Shown here one piece after another: positions 1 through 9,528 of a stretch of DNA of 64,000 nt. The notes under the pieces were generated by a model that was given only the letters and a program-made list of their open reading frames with translations, was not told where the DNA came from and did not search any database. Source of the DNA: Akkermansiaceae bacterium (GTDB lineage: Bacteria; Verrucomicrobiota; Verrucomicrobiia; Verrucomicrobiales; Akkermansiaceae); the NCBI GenBank assembly GCA_015062055.1, contig SUVK01000003.1, forward strand, positions 1 to 64,000, in the 5' to 3' direction. Made by a program: the position numbers and the translations under genes. Positions within the stretch are counted from its first letter, which is position 1, and each line of letters opens with the position of its first letter.

Positions 1-317
1 CAGCGTGGTTGTGAGAGCAGCCTTCGCCGTGCACGTGTTCTTCTGTGGCGTGGTCAGCGTGGTTGTGAGAGCAGCCTTCGCCGTGCACGTGTTCTTCTGC
101 GGCGTGGTCAGCGTGGTTGTGGGAGCAGCCTTCGCCGTGCACGTGTTCTTCTGTGGCGTGGTCAGCGTGGTTGTGGGAGCAGCCTTCGCCGTGCACGTGT
201 TCTTTTGCGGCGTGGTCAGCGTGGTTGTGAGAGCAGCCTTCGCCGTGCACGTGTTCTTCTTTTGCGGCGTGGTCAGCGTGGTTGTGAGAGCAGCCTTCGC
301 CGTGCACGTGTTCTTCT
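1..317. repeat. 54-bp direct tandem repeat, about 6 copies, cut by the window edge; one copy carries a 3-bp insertion
   Basis: Unit cagcgtggttgtgagagcagccttcgccgtgcacgtgttcttctgyggcgtggt starts at 1, 55, 109, 163, 217 and 274; on the minus strand it encodes an 18-aa repeat. Confidence 0.95.
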
Positions 318-382
318 GCATGGCTGAGTGTGCAGAATGCGCTCAAGGACGACAAAAACAGGGTGATACGAGAAAATTTCAT
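1..382 (-). CDS. Partial secreted His/Cys-rich repeat protein (probable metal-binding, possibly N-terminus of a CusB/CzcB-type adaptor); continues beyond window
   Basis: Not in ORF track because it runs off the edge. Minus strand reads [22 protein letters not shown] then (K/E)[16 protein letters not shown](A/T) repeats without stops; ATG overlaps the upstream gene stop as ATGA. Confidence 0.85.
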   Translation of the reverse strand, partial: MKFSRITLFLSSLSAFCTLSHAEEHVHGEGCSHNHADHAAKEEHVHGEGCSHNHADHAAKEHVHGEGCSHNHADHATEEHVHGEGCSHNHADHAAEEHVHGEGCSHNHADHATEEHVHGEGCSHNHA

Positions 383-1662
383 TGTTGATTAAAAGTGGGG
401 TTAAGGTATTGAAGTTTGCAACGTGCCTCCAGCAATTCGGACAAACAGTCTAAGTAAGTAATGTGGCGCTCGTAGGCTACGTGGCGAGATTCTGCTAATT
501 CCAGAATACTGGTTTCGCCTAATTTAAAGAGAGCTTCTTGATGATTAGCTGCGTTCTCAAGCTCTTTGAGTCTCGTAAACTCGGTAGTGCAGTGATGGTG
601 CAGCAAATGTTGTTCGTTATCCAAGAGAGTAGCTTGTTGAACAAGCTTGCACCATTCGGTGATAAGCTCCGCCTGTTTGAGGGCGCGGTCTCCCGTTGCT
701 CGTGCAATGGCCTCGCGATTGCGGTTCCATATGGGGAGCGAAAAGGAGAAGCCGAGCGATACTTTGTCGTTGCCTCCATCGCGTGCATAAAGCGGGGATA
801 TCCCCAGCTCCGGGTATTGCTTACGTATCTCTGCCCGTAATTCGGTTTCGGACGCCCCATAAGCAGCCTGCATGGCCAAGAGCGAGGGTGTGTTGAGCAA
901 GAGGTCGGGTGTGGGCGCGCTTACGGTACCGGGTACGCCGTGGGGCAGGTGCCCGCCTAACTCAATATCACCTACAGCGGGGTGCAAGCCCAACTTCTCG
1001 ATGAGCTCGTTACGCTGGCGCAGGTGCTCGGTCTCCAGTTCCATTAGCTCACGGCGAGTATCGTTGAGTCGCTGGGTCGCCACTTGAAACGCCCCGAAAT
1101 CAACTTCGCCCAACTCATACAATCGAGTGATTTTCTCTTGCTCGTCCTGCATGACGGCAAGGCGTTTTTTCATAACATCCAACTTGGTATGAGTTACCAT
1201 AATACGGTGGCGCAGGCATTCCAGCTCCATCATATAACGACGTTCGGCCGCGCGCATCTCCCAATAATCGCTTTCTTGGTATTGCTCGGCAATTTTGGCG
1301 GACAGCGCGGGCAGGCCGGTCACCGGCAGGGTAAGTCCGGGCGAGATAGCGTTGTTGGTAATGTTTTCGCCGAACACACGCTCGAGCTCAAATGAGATGG
1401 TTGGGTCTTCCCACAACCCGGCAAACTCTGCTACCGAGGTGCTCTTGGCGACTTTCAAACGTGCTTGATTGAGGTCTCTGTTCAGCAAAAGACCAATATC
1501 GAGCATTTTCTCGCGGCTCAAGTGGGTACCTTGGCACAGCATAGTAGAGATCTGCGCCCATTCTTCAGTTTCAAGACTCAGGTCTATCGGTTCTGCTTGG
1601 TATGTAATGCAACTGCTCAGCGCCATGGCGCACAAGGCTGCTGTGTAATAGTGAATTTTCAT
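379..1662 (-). CDS. TolC-family outer membrane efflux lipoprotein (CusC/CzcC-like)
   Basis: Lipobox-like LSSC; helical OEP-type sequence [11 protein letters not shown]...[20 protein letters not shown]; flanked by His/Cys-rich genes. Confidence 0.8.
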   Translation of the reverse strand: MKIHYYTAALCAMALSSCITYQAEPIDLSLETEEWAQISTMLCQGTHLSREKMLDIGLLLNRDLNQARLKVAKSTSVAEFAGLWEDPTISFELERVFGENITNNAISPGLTLPVTGLPALSAKIAEQYQESDYWEMRAAERRYMMELECLRHRIMVTHTKLDVMKKRLAVMQDEQEKITRLYELGEVDFGAFQVATQRLNDTRRELMELETEHLRQRNELIEKLGLHPAVGDIELGGHLPHGVPGTVSAPTPDLLLNTPSLLAMQAAYGASETELRAEIRKQYPELGISPLYARDGGNDKVSLGFSFSLPIWNRNREAIARATGDRALKQAELITEWCKLVQQATLLDNEQHLLHHHCTTEFTRLKELENAANHQEALFKLGETSILELAESRHVAYERHITYLDCLSELLEARCKLQYLNPTFNQQ

Positions 1663-1762
1663 TTCGTGATGAGTAAATATTAAAGTATTCTGCCTGCAGA
1701 AAAAGACAAAAGCACTACGCCGCAGGCCGGGCGGGGGGCTTGGTTTCGGTCTTTTCAGGTCT

Positions 1763-2152
1763 TTAAATCAATAGCGGGCAGCACCGTGTGTCCGGTGGCT
1801 CCCATAGCCCGACACGCTCCAAAGTGAGCGTCACCATGTGGTGTGCATTAACATGGCATCGGTGAAAACTCGGCACTTCAATAATCTCGACATTGATGTC
1901 GGCAAACTCCGGCAGAGAAATATGGCCGGATGTGGGCTGCATTTCGTTCTCTACATGGGTGCAATGGTGTTGTGGCTGTTCTTGCTTCTGCTGTTCGCTC
2001 TTGTGCAAGTGACCGTGCTTACAGCCACACGTGTCACCCATGTAAACAGTCTCATGATGACAAGTGCATACACTGAAAGCTCCACCGGCAGCCACAGCCG
2101 GTAATATCAGCAGTGCCAGCAGTATCTTCACCCATGTCCATACGCGTATCAT
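1763..2152 (-). CDS. Small His/Cys-rich signal/TM-anchored protein of the metal-efflux operon
   Basis: N-terminal hydrophobic segment, then CTCHHETVYMGDTCGCKHGHLHKS...HHCTHVE. Confidence 0.65.
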   Translation of the reverse strand: MIRVWTWVKILLALLILPAVAAGGAFSVCTCHHETVYMGDTCGCKHGHLHKSEQQKQEQPQHHCTHVENEMQPTSGHISLPEFADINVEIIEVPSFHRCHVNAHHMVTLTLERVGLWEPPDTRCCPLLI

Positions 2153-2164
2153 ACGTATGGTTTC

Positions 2165-2193
2165 ATTTTACCCCCCTTGACCTATCTTGTCAA
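2165..2193 (-). promoter_or_regulatory. Sigma70-like promoter of metal operon with TTGAC-N7-GTCAA palindrome across -35/spacer
   Basis: Minus strand TTGACA-N17-TAAAAT; palindrome TTGACCTATCTTGTCAA at 2177-2193. Confidence 0.65.
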
Positions 2194-2292
2194 CCCCCGA
2201 GATAACGCTTGCAAAATTTTCTTTTCTTTGCTTAAATAAGAGTGGCCCCGTTTATAGTGGGTGGGTTGGTGTGCTCAACGCAGATTAATAAT

Positions 2293-3246
2293 ATGACGAC
2301 GGCAGAACTTGTACTCAACTATTTGCACAACTTGCAGACGCAAGGTGTGGAGCGTCTGTCTGTCGATGAGTCGGCACGCGGTATTTTGCGCGAATGGATG
2401 TTGGCGGCTCGCCGTGGTATACCCAAACCTACGGTTGCCACCGTGCCCGCAGCAGCCTCTGCAACCATGTCGCCGGCAGAAAATGTTGCTACCCAAGCTG
2501 CACCGGTAGAGACCGTAGCCGGTATCAGCGATTTGCGCTCTGCATTGCATGCAGATGATGCCCCCTCAGCTACCCCAGCCTATCGAGAAGAAGAGGTGCC
2601 TTTCTTCCGCCCCGGTGGCAGCAATGCAGAAGAGGTATGGGCTAATGCGGAGCGCATGCTGCCTACTTGGCGCCCGTTGAAAGAGCTGGGTACGCTCAGA
2701 GAAAAAGTGGTGTTGGGGGAGGGCAACAGGCAAGCCTCCATCATGTTTGTGGGAGATGCCCCCAATTACTACGATGAGAGGGCAGGGCGCCCCTTCAGTG
2801 GCGAGGCCGGCGAAAAACTCAACGGTATTCTCAAGGCCATGGGGTTGACCAGAGAGCAGGTGTATATCACTCACTTGGTCAAGTTTCGCCCCTTATTGCC
2901 ACGCCAAACAACTAATAACCGCGTACCCTCCGAAAAAGAAATTCGCTTTTCTACCTCGGTGGTAGAGCTTGAGGCTCGCTTGGTGCAACCGCGTGTTATT
3001 GTGGCGCTGGGTATAGTGGCTGCGCGTGGTCTGTTGCAGCGTGGGGAGCTGCCGTTGGCTGACTATAGGCGGGATGGCGGGCAATTCTGCGGTATTCCCG
3101 TCATTGTAACGCACCATCCCAGTTATCTTTTACGCACCAACGATTTGGCGGAACGCCGTGAGCTGTGGGAAGAAATGTTGCGCGCCATGGCCTTGGCGGG
3201 GCTGCCGATATCTGAAAAACAGCGCGCTTTCTTCACGAAAAAATAA
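2293..3246 (+). CDS. Uracil-DNA glycosylase superfamily (family 4-like) protein, Fe-S cysteines missing
   Basis: SIMFVGDAPNYYDERAGRPFSGEAGEKLNGIL, VYITHLVKFRP, VIVTHHPSYLLR motifs. Confidence 0.8.
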   Translation: MTTAELVLNYLHNLQTQGVERLSVDESARGILREWMLAARRGIPKPTVATVPAAASATMSPAENVATQAAPVETVAGISDLRSALHADDAPSATPAYREEEVPFFRPGGSNAEEVWANAERMLPTWRPLKELGTLREKVVLGEGNRQASIMFVGDAPNYYDERAGRPFSGEAGEKLNGILKAMGLTREQVYITHLVKFRPLLPRQTTNNRVPSEKEIRFSTSVVELEARLVQPRVIVALGIVAARGLLQRGELPLADYRRDGGQFCGIPVIVTHHPSYLLRTNDLAERRELWEEMLRAMALAGLPISEKQRAFFTKK

Positions 3247-3263
3247 AGAATTGATAATTTTTC

Positions 3264-3291
3264 TTGCCTGAATGAGCATTCTGTGCATAAT
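3264..3291 (+). promoter_or_regulatory. Promoter of dedA-like gene, leaderless arrangement
   Basis: TTGCCT-N16-CATAAT, then 6 nt to ATG at 3298. Confidence 0.55.
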
Positions 3292-3297
3292 GCCCGC

Positions 3298-3969
3298 ATG
3301 CACGAACTTATGCACGAACTGATTGTGACGTGGATGCACTGGGTGGAAACTTGGGAGTATCTGGGTGTAGTCATTCTTATGGCGATGGAGAGCTCGATTA
3401 TACCCGTACCCAGCGAGGTTGTGGTGCCCCCGGCTGCTATTTTGGCTGCCTCCGGCAGCGATATGACATTTTGGGGTGTAGTGCTTGCCGGTACCGTAGG
3501 TTCTTACATAGGGTCGGTTATCATGTACTACACGGCTATGTATGCAGGCCGTCCGTTTATCTATAAGTTCGGTAAATATTTCTTCATGCCTAAACATAAA
3601 GTCGAAAAGGCAGAGGAGTATATGCGCAACTATGCCTCGGGCGGTATCTTTTTCTCGCGTTTCTTACCGGTGATTCGTCACCTTATTTCCATACCTGCCG
3701 GTATGGCCAAGGTGAACTTCATGAAGTTCAGTATTGCCACCATCACGGGCTCGGCTATATGGTGCTGGGTGTTGGCTTGGTTCGGTTATGAAATCGGCAA
3801 GGATAACCCGGAGCTGATAAAATCTCCCGATGCTTTAATTGATGCCGTTAAAGATAAGTCTCACCTTATCGTCTTGGGGGTACTTTTGCTTGTGGCTTTG
3901 TATGCTGTCATGAAATTCATGACCCGCTCCAAAAATAAAGCGACAGATTCTTCTGATAAGTCAGAATAA
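3298..3969 (+). CDS. DedA family (SNARE-associated/VTT) membrane protein
   Basis: ESSIIPVPSEVVVPPAAILAASG; FFSRFLPVIRHLISIPAGMAKVNFMKF. Confidence 0.85.
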   Translation: MHELMHELIVTWMHWVETWEYLGVVILMAMESSIIPVPSEVVVPPAAILAASGSDMTFWGVVLAGTVGSYIGSVIMYYTAMYAGRPFIYKFGKYFFMPKHKVEKAEEYMRNYASGGIFFSRFLPVIRHLISIPAGMAKVNFMKFSIATITGSAIWCWVLAWFGYEIGKDNPELIKSPDALIDAVKDKSHLIVLGVLLLVALYAVMKFMTRSKNKATDSSDKSE

Positions 3970-4028
3970 CCTTGCCTGTAAGCTGCGTTTTGTGATATGA
4001 TACCCGCGTTGTCATATTTCCGGGTATC

Positions 4029-4817
4029 ATGAAACGCAGCCTTATTATTTATACTATCGGTTTGGTATTGTCGGCCATTGTCTTGGGTGCTGCCGCAGCT
4101 CTATTTGTAGGGCGCAAGTTGTTTGAGAATAAATCTGCTGATTCTGTGCTTTCTCCTGAGCAATCCTCTGTTTCCGAACAGACGCCTGCCACCGCACCCG
4201 AGCAACCAGCCGTGACCGCGCCGGTGCCCGCACCCGAGCAACCTGCCGTGACCGAGCCGGAGCCCGCACCCGAGCAACCTGCCGTGACCGAGCCGGAACC
4301 CGCGCCCGAGCAACCTGCCGTGACTGAGCCGGAGCCCGCGCCCGAGCAACCCGCCGTGACCGCGCCGGAGCCCGCACCCGAGCAAAAAGTTTTACCCAAA
4401 GACCCCGATATTCAAAAAATCATAGATTCATTGTCCACTCTTAACGAGCCCGAGTTACCCACTCTTGTTGCGGCTGCGCAGAAAGGCGACGTGGCAACAG
4501 TAACTCAACTTATTGATGCCGGAGCCGATATCAACGTGCAAGATGTAGCCGGCTACACCCCACTCATTGCAGCCGTTATGGCCGATAAACCCGAGGTGGT
4601 AAAGTTGTTGCTGGATGCAGAGGCTAATCCTAACATTGCAGATGTTCTCGGTGTTACCCCTCTTATGTATGCGGCCTACAAGGGACAAACGGAGGTTGTG
4701 CGTCTACTGCTGGCCGCCGGTGCAGATAAAACGATGGTCGACAAAAGAAAGGTGCCTGTTCAACTGTATGCTCAAGAGAGTGGAGTGCCCGAGATTATTG
4801 AGCTTTTGAAAATATAG
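4029..4817 (+). CDS. Membrane-anchored ankyrin-repeat protein with PEQPAVTEPEPA linker
   Basis: N-terminal TM, Pro-rich repeat, ankyrin repeats (GDVATVTQLIDAGADINVQDVAGYTPLIAAV...). Confidence 0.85.
   Translation: MKRSLIIYTIGLVLSAIVLGAAAALFVGRKLFENKSADSVLSPEQSSVSEQTPATAPEQPAVTAPVPAPEQPAVTEPEPAPEQPAVTEPEPAPEQPAVTEPEPAPEQPAVTAPEPAPEQKVLPKDPDIQKIIDSLSTLNEPELPTLVAAAQKGDVATVTQLIDAGADINVQDVAGYTPLIAAVMADKPEVVKLLLDAEANPNIADVLGVTPLMYAAYKGQTEVVRLLLAAGADKTMVDKRKVPVQLYAQESGVPEIIELLKI
4193..4383 (+). repeat. Low-complexity repeat encoding (PEQPAVTEPEPA)n
   Basis: About 36-bp repeating units cccgagcaacctgccgtgaccgagccggagcccgcr. Confidence 0.85.
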
Positions 4818-4845
4818 TTTTTTCAATCGTTTTTGCCTTCATAAT

Positions 4846-4880
4846 AAAACACGCATGCGATTCAACCGCATGCGTGTTTT
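4846..4880. terminator. Bidirectional intrinsic terminator between ankyrin gene and metY
   Basis: AAAACACGCATGCG-attcaac-CGCATGCGTGTTTT. Confidence 0.9.
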
Positions 4881-4900
4881 GTAACTTAATGTTTGAATCA

Positions 4901-6181
4901 TCAGCCTTGGATGGCCTCGAATGCCTGTTGCAGGTCGGCTATAATATCCTCCGCTGCTTCGATGCCCACAGAGAAGCGAATGAGGTCGGGCTTGACACCT
5001 GCCTCAATCAATTGCTCATCGGAGAGCTGGCGGTGGGTGTGGCTGGCCGGGTGCAGCACACAGGTGCGGGCGTCTGCCACGTGGGTGACAATGGCAGTGA
5101 GTTTGAGGCTGTCCATGAACTTAATGGCTCGCTCGCGACCGCCCTTGATACCGAAGGTAACAACGCCACAGCTGCGGCCTCCATCAAACTGGCGCTGTGC
5201 CAGCTCGTAGTATTGGTTGCCGGGCAAACCGCTGTAGTTAATCCACGCTACGTCATCTTGCTTCTCCAGGTATTCTGCCACCTTTTGAGCATTCTCACAA
5301 TGGCGGGGAACACGCAGGTGCAGGGTCTCCAGCCCCAAGTTCAGCAAAAAGGCATTCATGGGAGAGGGTATGGAGCCCAGGTCTCGCATGAGCTGCACAG
5401 TGCATTTGGTGATGTAGGCACCTTTGCCGAAAGCATCGGTATACACCAGACCGTGGTAGGAGTCATCCGGTTGCGTGAGCCCCGGGAACTTGTCGGCATG
5501 GGCCGCCCAATCAAAATTGCCGCTGTCTACCACAACACCGCCCACCTGTGTAGCGTGGCCATCCATATACTTGGTGGTAGAGTGCATCACGATATCGGCC
5601 CCGTGTTCAAACGGACGGCAGTTCATGGGCGTGGCAAAGGTATTATCCACAATCAACGGTACACCGTTTTTGTGGGCTATGTCGGCCATCTTGCGGATGT
5701 CGAGCACCTGCAGAGACGGGTTGGAGATGGTTTCGGCAAATACACATTTGGTGTTGGGGCGAAAAGCCTTCTCAATTTCCTCTGCCGGGGCGTCTTGGTC
5801 TACAAAGGTTACCTCAATGCCCAGCTTTTTGAAGGTTACGGCAAACAGGTTGAATGTGCCGCCATATATAGCGCTGCATGAGATGAAGTGGTCGCCCGCC
5901 TCGCAAATGTTGAAAATGGAGTAGAACGAAGCTGCCTGCCCGGAGGAGGTCAGTATTGCTGCCACACCACCCTCAAGCTCGGCTATCTTTTTGGCCACAC
6001 ACTCATTGGTGGGGTTTTGCAGGCGGGTGTAAAAGAACCCCGCTTCCTCCAAATCGAACAGGCGTGCCATCTGGTCGCTTGTCTCGTACTTGAAGGTGGT
6101 AGACTGGTAGATCGGCAGCACACGGGCCTCGCCCTTCTTCGGCTGCCATCCGCTTTGTACGCAAATGGTGTCTCTGTTCAT
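4901..6181 (-). CDS. metY: O-acetylhomoserine aminocarboxypropyltransferase / Cys-Met metabolism PLP enzyme
   Basis: MNRDTICVQSGWQPKKGEARVLPIYQSTTFKY; HSTTKYMDGHATQVGG. Confidence 0.85.
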   Translation of the reverse strand: MNRDTICVQSGWQPKKGEARVLPIYQSTTFKYETSDQMARLFDLEEAGFFYTRLQNPTNECVAKKIAELEGGVAAILTSSGQAASFYSIFNICEAGDHFISCSAIYGGTFNLFAVTFKKLGIEVTFVDQDAPAEEIEKAFRPNTKCVFAETISNPSLQVLDIRKMADIAHKNGVPLIVDNTFATPMNCRPFEHGADIVMHSTTKYMDGHATQVGGVVVDSGNFDWAAHADKFPGLTQPDDSYHGLVYTDAFGKGAYITKCTVQLMRDLGSIPSPMNAFLLNLGLETLHLRVPRHCENAQKVAEYLEKQDDVAWINYSGLPGNQYYELAQRQFDGGRSCGVVTFGIKGGRERAIKFMDSLKLTAIVTHVADARTCVLHPASHTHRQLSDEQLIEAGVKPDLIRFSVGIEAAEDIIADLQQAFEAIQG

Positions 6182-6308
6182 AACGCCCGCAAAAGTAACA
6201 CATTTGCCACCACTCTGCAACACTATACTTTGCCAGTAGGAATTATTTTTATGTCTTTTCTGTTTCTCGAGCTTGCACAACTTTCAAGACGTCTCTGCAT
6301 CAATCTGC

Positions 6309-6337
6309 TTGACATTCGTGTTGCCCTCCTGTATACT
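6309..6337 (+). promoter_or_regulatory. prfB promoter
   Basis: TTGACA-N17-TATACT, ATG at 6348. Confidence 0.75.
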
Positions 6338-6347
6338 CCCCGCCCGT

Positions 6348-7455
6348 ATGGAGAACCAGCCCACCAATTACGATCTCTCGACGCTTGACACGGAGGCCAT
6401 GCGCAGCCGTCTTTCCGAGCTCGGGAGCTATCTTTGACCTCGCTGCACTTGAATCTAAAGTTGCTGAGCTTGATGAACGCATGAGCGCCCCGGATTTCTG
6501 GGATAACCCCGCCACAGCCCGTGCCCTCATGGCCGAAGTTAACCCCCTTAAGCGCCGCTTGGAGCAGTTCCGTGCTCTCGAAAGCGGGCTCGAGGACGTA
6601 GAGGTTGCCCTCGAAATGGCCAAGGAAGACCCCGACATGGGTGCCGAAGCCGCCGGCGAGGCCGCCGCTTGGGAAAAACGCTTAGAGGAGTTTGAGCTCA
6701 TCACACTGCTCAACGGCCCGCACGACAGCTCCGGTTGTTATGTCACCATTCATGCCGGTGCCGGTGGTACCGAGGCATGCGACTGGGCCTCCATGCTGCT
6801 GCGCATGTACCTGCGCTATTGCGAGCGCCATGGCTTCAATACCGAGGTGATGGAAAGCACCGATGGGGATGAGGCCGGCATTCGCTCCGTCACCTTCAAG
6901 GTAGATGGTGAGTATGCCTACGGTTACCTCAAGAACGAGCGCGGTATTCACCGTTTGGTGCGCATGAGCCCCTTCGACTCTGCCGGCAAACGCCACACCT
7001 CATTCTGCTCGCTCGATGCCACCCCCGATATCTCCGATGACGTGGAGATTGAAGTGAAAGAGTCTGACGTGAAGATGGATACCTATCGCTCCGGCGGTAA
7101 GGGTGGTCAGAACGTGAACAAGGTGGAAACCGCCGTGCGTCTTACCCACTTGCCCACCGGTATTATCGTGGCCTGCCAGACTCAACGCTCGCAGCTGCGC
7201 AACCGAGAAGAAGCCATGCGCATGCTCAAGGCCCGCCTCATTCAATTGGAGGAAGACCGCAAGCGCGCCGAGGCCGACCGCCAGTACTCCGAAAAAGGTG
7301 ATATTGCCTGGGGTAACCAGATTCGCTCTTACGTATTCCAGCCCTACCAAATGGTGAAAGACCTGCGCACAGGGGTGGAGTCCGGCAACATTCAGGATGT
7401 GATGGATGGTAATATCGACGCCTACATCGAGGGAATGCTGCGCCACAACATGTAA
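6348..7455 (+). CDS. prfB: Peptide chain release factor 2 with programmed +1 frameshift at 6432-6438
   Basis: Zero frame [29 protein letters not shown] then CTT-TGA-C slippery site into DLAALESKV...; [14 protein letters not shown]. Confidence 0.95.
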
Positions 7456-7485
7456 TTGATGATTTTGAAATTTTGATTTTGAATA

Positions 7486-7528
7486 TACTCGCGTTGTGCA
7501 ACGTTGCAGATAGTTGCCAACGCGAGTA
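7486..7528. other. 11-bp perfect inverted repeat between prfB and trmD (possible attenuator/terminator)
   Basis: TACTCGCGTTG-N21-CAACGCGAGTA. Confidence 0.7.
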
Positions 7529-7564
7529 GTTTTCAAGCCGAACGGTAAAATCCTAAACTTAAAA

Positions 7565-8362
7565 ATGCTGCAAATCGACGTTCTCACCCTCTTCCCGGAG
7601 CTTATCAGCACTCCGCTCTCGCAGAGCATCATGGGGCGCGCAGCCGATAAAGGTATTATCGAGGTGCGTGCCCACCAGCTCCGCGATTGGGCAACGGATA
7701 AGCACCACCGTACGGATGACTACCTGTGCGGGGGCGGGCAGGGCATGCTCATGAAGTGCGAGCCCCTCTTTGCAGCCATCGAAGAACTGCGCCGAGAGAA
7801 CACGCGCGTTATCCTCATGACCCCTCAGGGGCGCGTTTTCTCTCAACCCGTGGCAGAAGAGCTTGCCGCCCCCTGCGTAGCAGGCGAGGATACCCACTAC
7901 ATTTTTGTTTGCGGCCATTACGAGGGCGTAGACCAGCGCGTGATTGATACGCTGGTGGATATGGAGCTCTCCATCGGCGATTATATTTTGACCAACGGGG
8001 CGATTGCGGCAGTGGTGGTGATAGATGCCATTGCCCGCCTGTTGCCCGGTGCATTGGGCGATGCCCGCAGCTCAGAGGAAGAATCCTTTGCCAACGGCTT
8101 GCTCGAGGCTCCCGCCTACACTAAGCCCAACGTCTTTCGCGATATGCCCGTACCCGAGGTGTTCCTCTCCGGCAACCACAAAGCCATTGCCGAGTGGAAA
8201 CTCGAGCACGCCCTCGAGCGCACCCGCACCAACCGCCCCGACCTCTACGATGCTTGGGTAGCGGCTCACCCCGAGCATTTTGCCCCGAAAAAGAAGAAAA
8301 AGAAACCGACCCCGCTCACCCATTACAAAAACCGTAAAGCGCCCGAGCAAGCCCCCGAGTAA
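7565..8362 (+). CDS. trmD: tRNA (guanine-N1)-methyltransferase
   Basis: MLQIDVLTLFPELISTPLSQSIMGRA; DDYLCGGGQGMLMK; GDYILTNGAIAAVVVIDA. Confidence 0.93.
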   Translation: MLQIDVLTLFPELISTPLSQSIMGRAADKGIIEVRAHQLRDWATDKHHRTDDYLCGGGQGMLMKCEPLFAAIEELRRENTRVILMTPQGRVFSQPVAEELAAPCVAGEDTHYIFVCGHYEGVDQRVIDTLVDMELSIGDYILTNGAIAAVVVIDAIARLLPGALGDARSSEEESFANGLLEAPAYTKPNVFRDMPVPEVFLSGNHKAIAEWKLEHALERTRTNRPDLYDAWVAAHPEHFAPKKKKKKPTPLTHYKNRKAPEQAPE

Positions 8363-8427
8363 GCATTTGTGCTCTGTCCCGTTTGCGCAGTGCCGGGTTT
8401 GATTTTGATAAATTGGTATTTGCTGGG

Positions 8428-8487
8428 TAATATACGAAATACGAAGTCAATTTAGTTCGGCTCACAGCTACGGGAAGTCTCCCATGC
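8428..8487. repeat. Dispersed intergenic repeat, copy 1
   Basis: taatatacgaaatacgaagtcaatttagttcggctcacagctacgggaagtctccc; second copy at 48207-48270. Confidence 0.75.
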
Positions 8488-8708
8488 TGAAAGCAAAATA
8501 AGCATTGCTATCTCAACGCTTACTGCCGTGACTTATGCATGACTTTGCAACATTGCGCCGCAGGCGCCTAACTTTAAAATTTGTAATTCGTATATCGTAA
8601 TTCGTATTTACAAATTACAATTTACCGTGGAGGCACATCTATTCACTAAAAAGCGAGCCACTGCACGATGAATGCAGCGACTCGACTTGTTTTATTAAAA
8701 TTTTTTGA

Positions 8709-9335
8709 TTAACGGCGGCGGCGACGCACGGCCAAACCTGCCAAGGCCAACAGTGAAAGCGTAGCCGTGGTGGGCTCGGGTATCTCTTCCACTTGTTCAA
8801 TTGTGGCGTAGTTAAATGAAGTTGTGTGTGCTTCTGATTCTTTTGTGATTTTAAACGTAATGTTGCCGTTGTCATCTGCTACAATGCCATCTACTACAAA
8901 GAGGGTAATATCGCGTACCTTAATAGAGCTAGAGCCTAATGCTACGCTTGATGTTTCATATTCATTGAATAGATTCATCTTGTTCCATGAACCGGAATCT
9001 TCAAAGGGCACTCCGGTTACAACTGAAACATTGTACTTGGCACCGGCCGTTAACCCGGAGAATGTTAATGTGAGGGTAGAGCCCCAAGTCTTCCCACTGG
9101 CTGCAATGTAGTCATACTCCGGGCCGGTTTTATCTGCCCAGTTGCCGCCTACAAGAGTAAAATTCTTCCCGGGTTCGCCAACGGAAATGGAAGCTTGAAT
9201 CAAGGTTTCCGGGTCTGTGTATGAGATGTTTTTGAGGCCGGTTTCCGTTAAGTCTGACGGCTTGAAGTCAAACGTGGCTGTGCTTGCTGCACATACCCCG
9301 GTCATTGCCATGATTGTGAGAAGAGTCTTTTTCAT
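8709..9335 (-). CDS. PEP-CTERM sorting-domain secreted protein
   Basis: Signal peptide; C-terminus EIPEPTTATLSLLALAGLAVRRRRR. Confidence 0.85.
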   Translation of the reverse strand: MKKTLLTIMAMTGVCAASTATFDFKPSDLTETGLKNISYTDPETLIQASISVGEPGKNFTLVGGNWADKTGPEYDYIAASGKTWGSTLTLTFSGLTAGAKYNVSVVTGVPFEDSGSWNKMNLFNEYETSSVALGSSSIKVRDITLFVVDGIVADDNGNITFKITKESEAHTTSFNYATIEQVEEIPEPTTATLSLLALAGLAVRRRRR

Positions 9336-9528
9336 AATGCGATGTCTCAGTTTATGCTTCAGTCTACCTCTTTTTAATGGTGTTGTCGAGTAAAAAAAGT
9401 TTTTTGGTTAGGTTTAATAATCTTATTTATCACTATTTCCACCTTTTATTTCTGTTGATACGGCAACCCTGTTTTTCTGCTTGCAGACAGAGGTTGAAAT
9501 ATGCTAGTTTAAAAGAGCATACATAACC

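Noticed and set aside
1-317. CRISPR array
   Set aside because: Contiguous 54-bp coding tandem repeat without unique spacers
5-388. Plus-strand ORF of [18 protein letters not shown] repeats
   Set aside because: Antisense to a signal-peptide-bearing minus-strand frame with metal-binding repeats; the plus frame exists only because the repeat unit is a multiple of 3
4049-4399. Minus-strand Gly/Arg/Ser-rich repeat ORFs
   Set aside because: Antisense readings of the PEQPAVTEPEPA coding repeat
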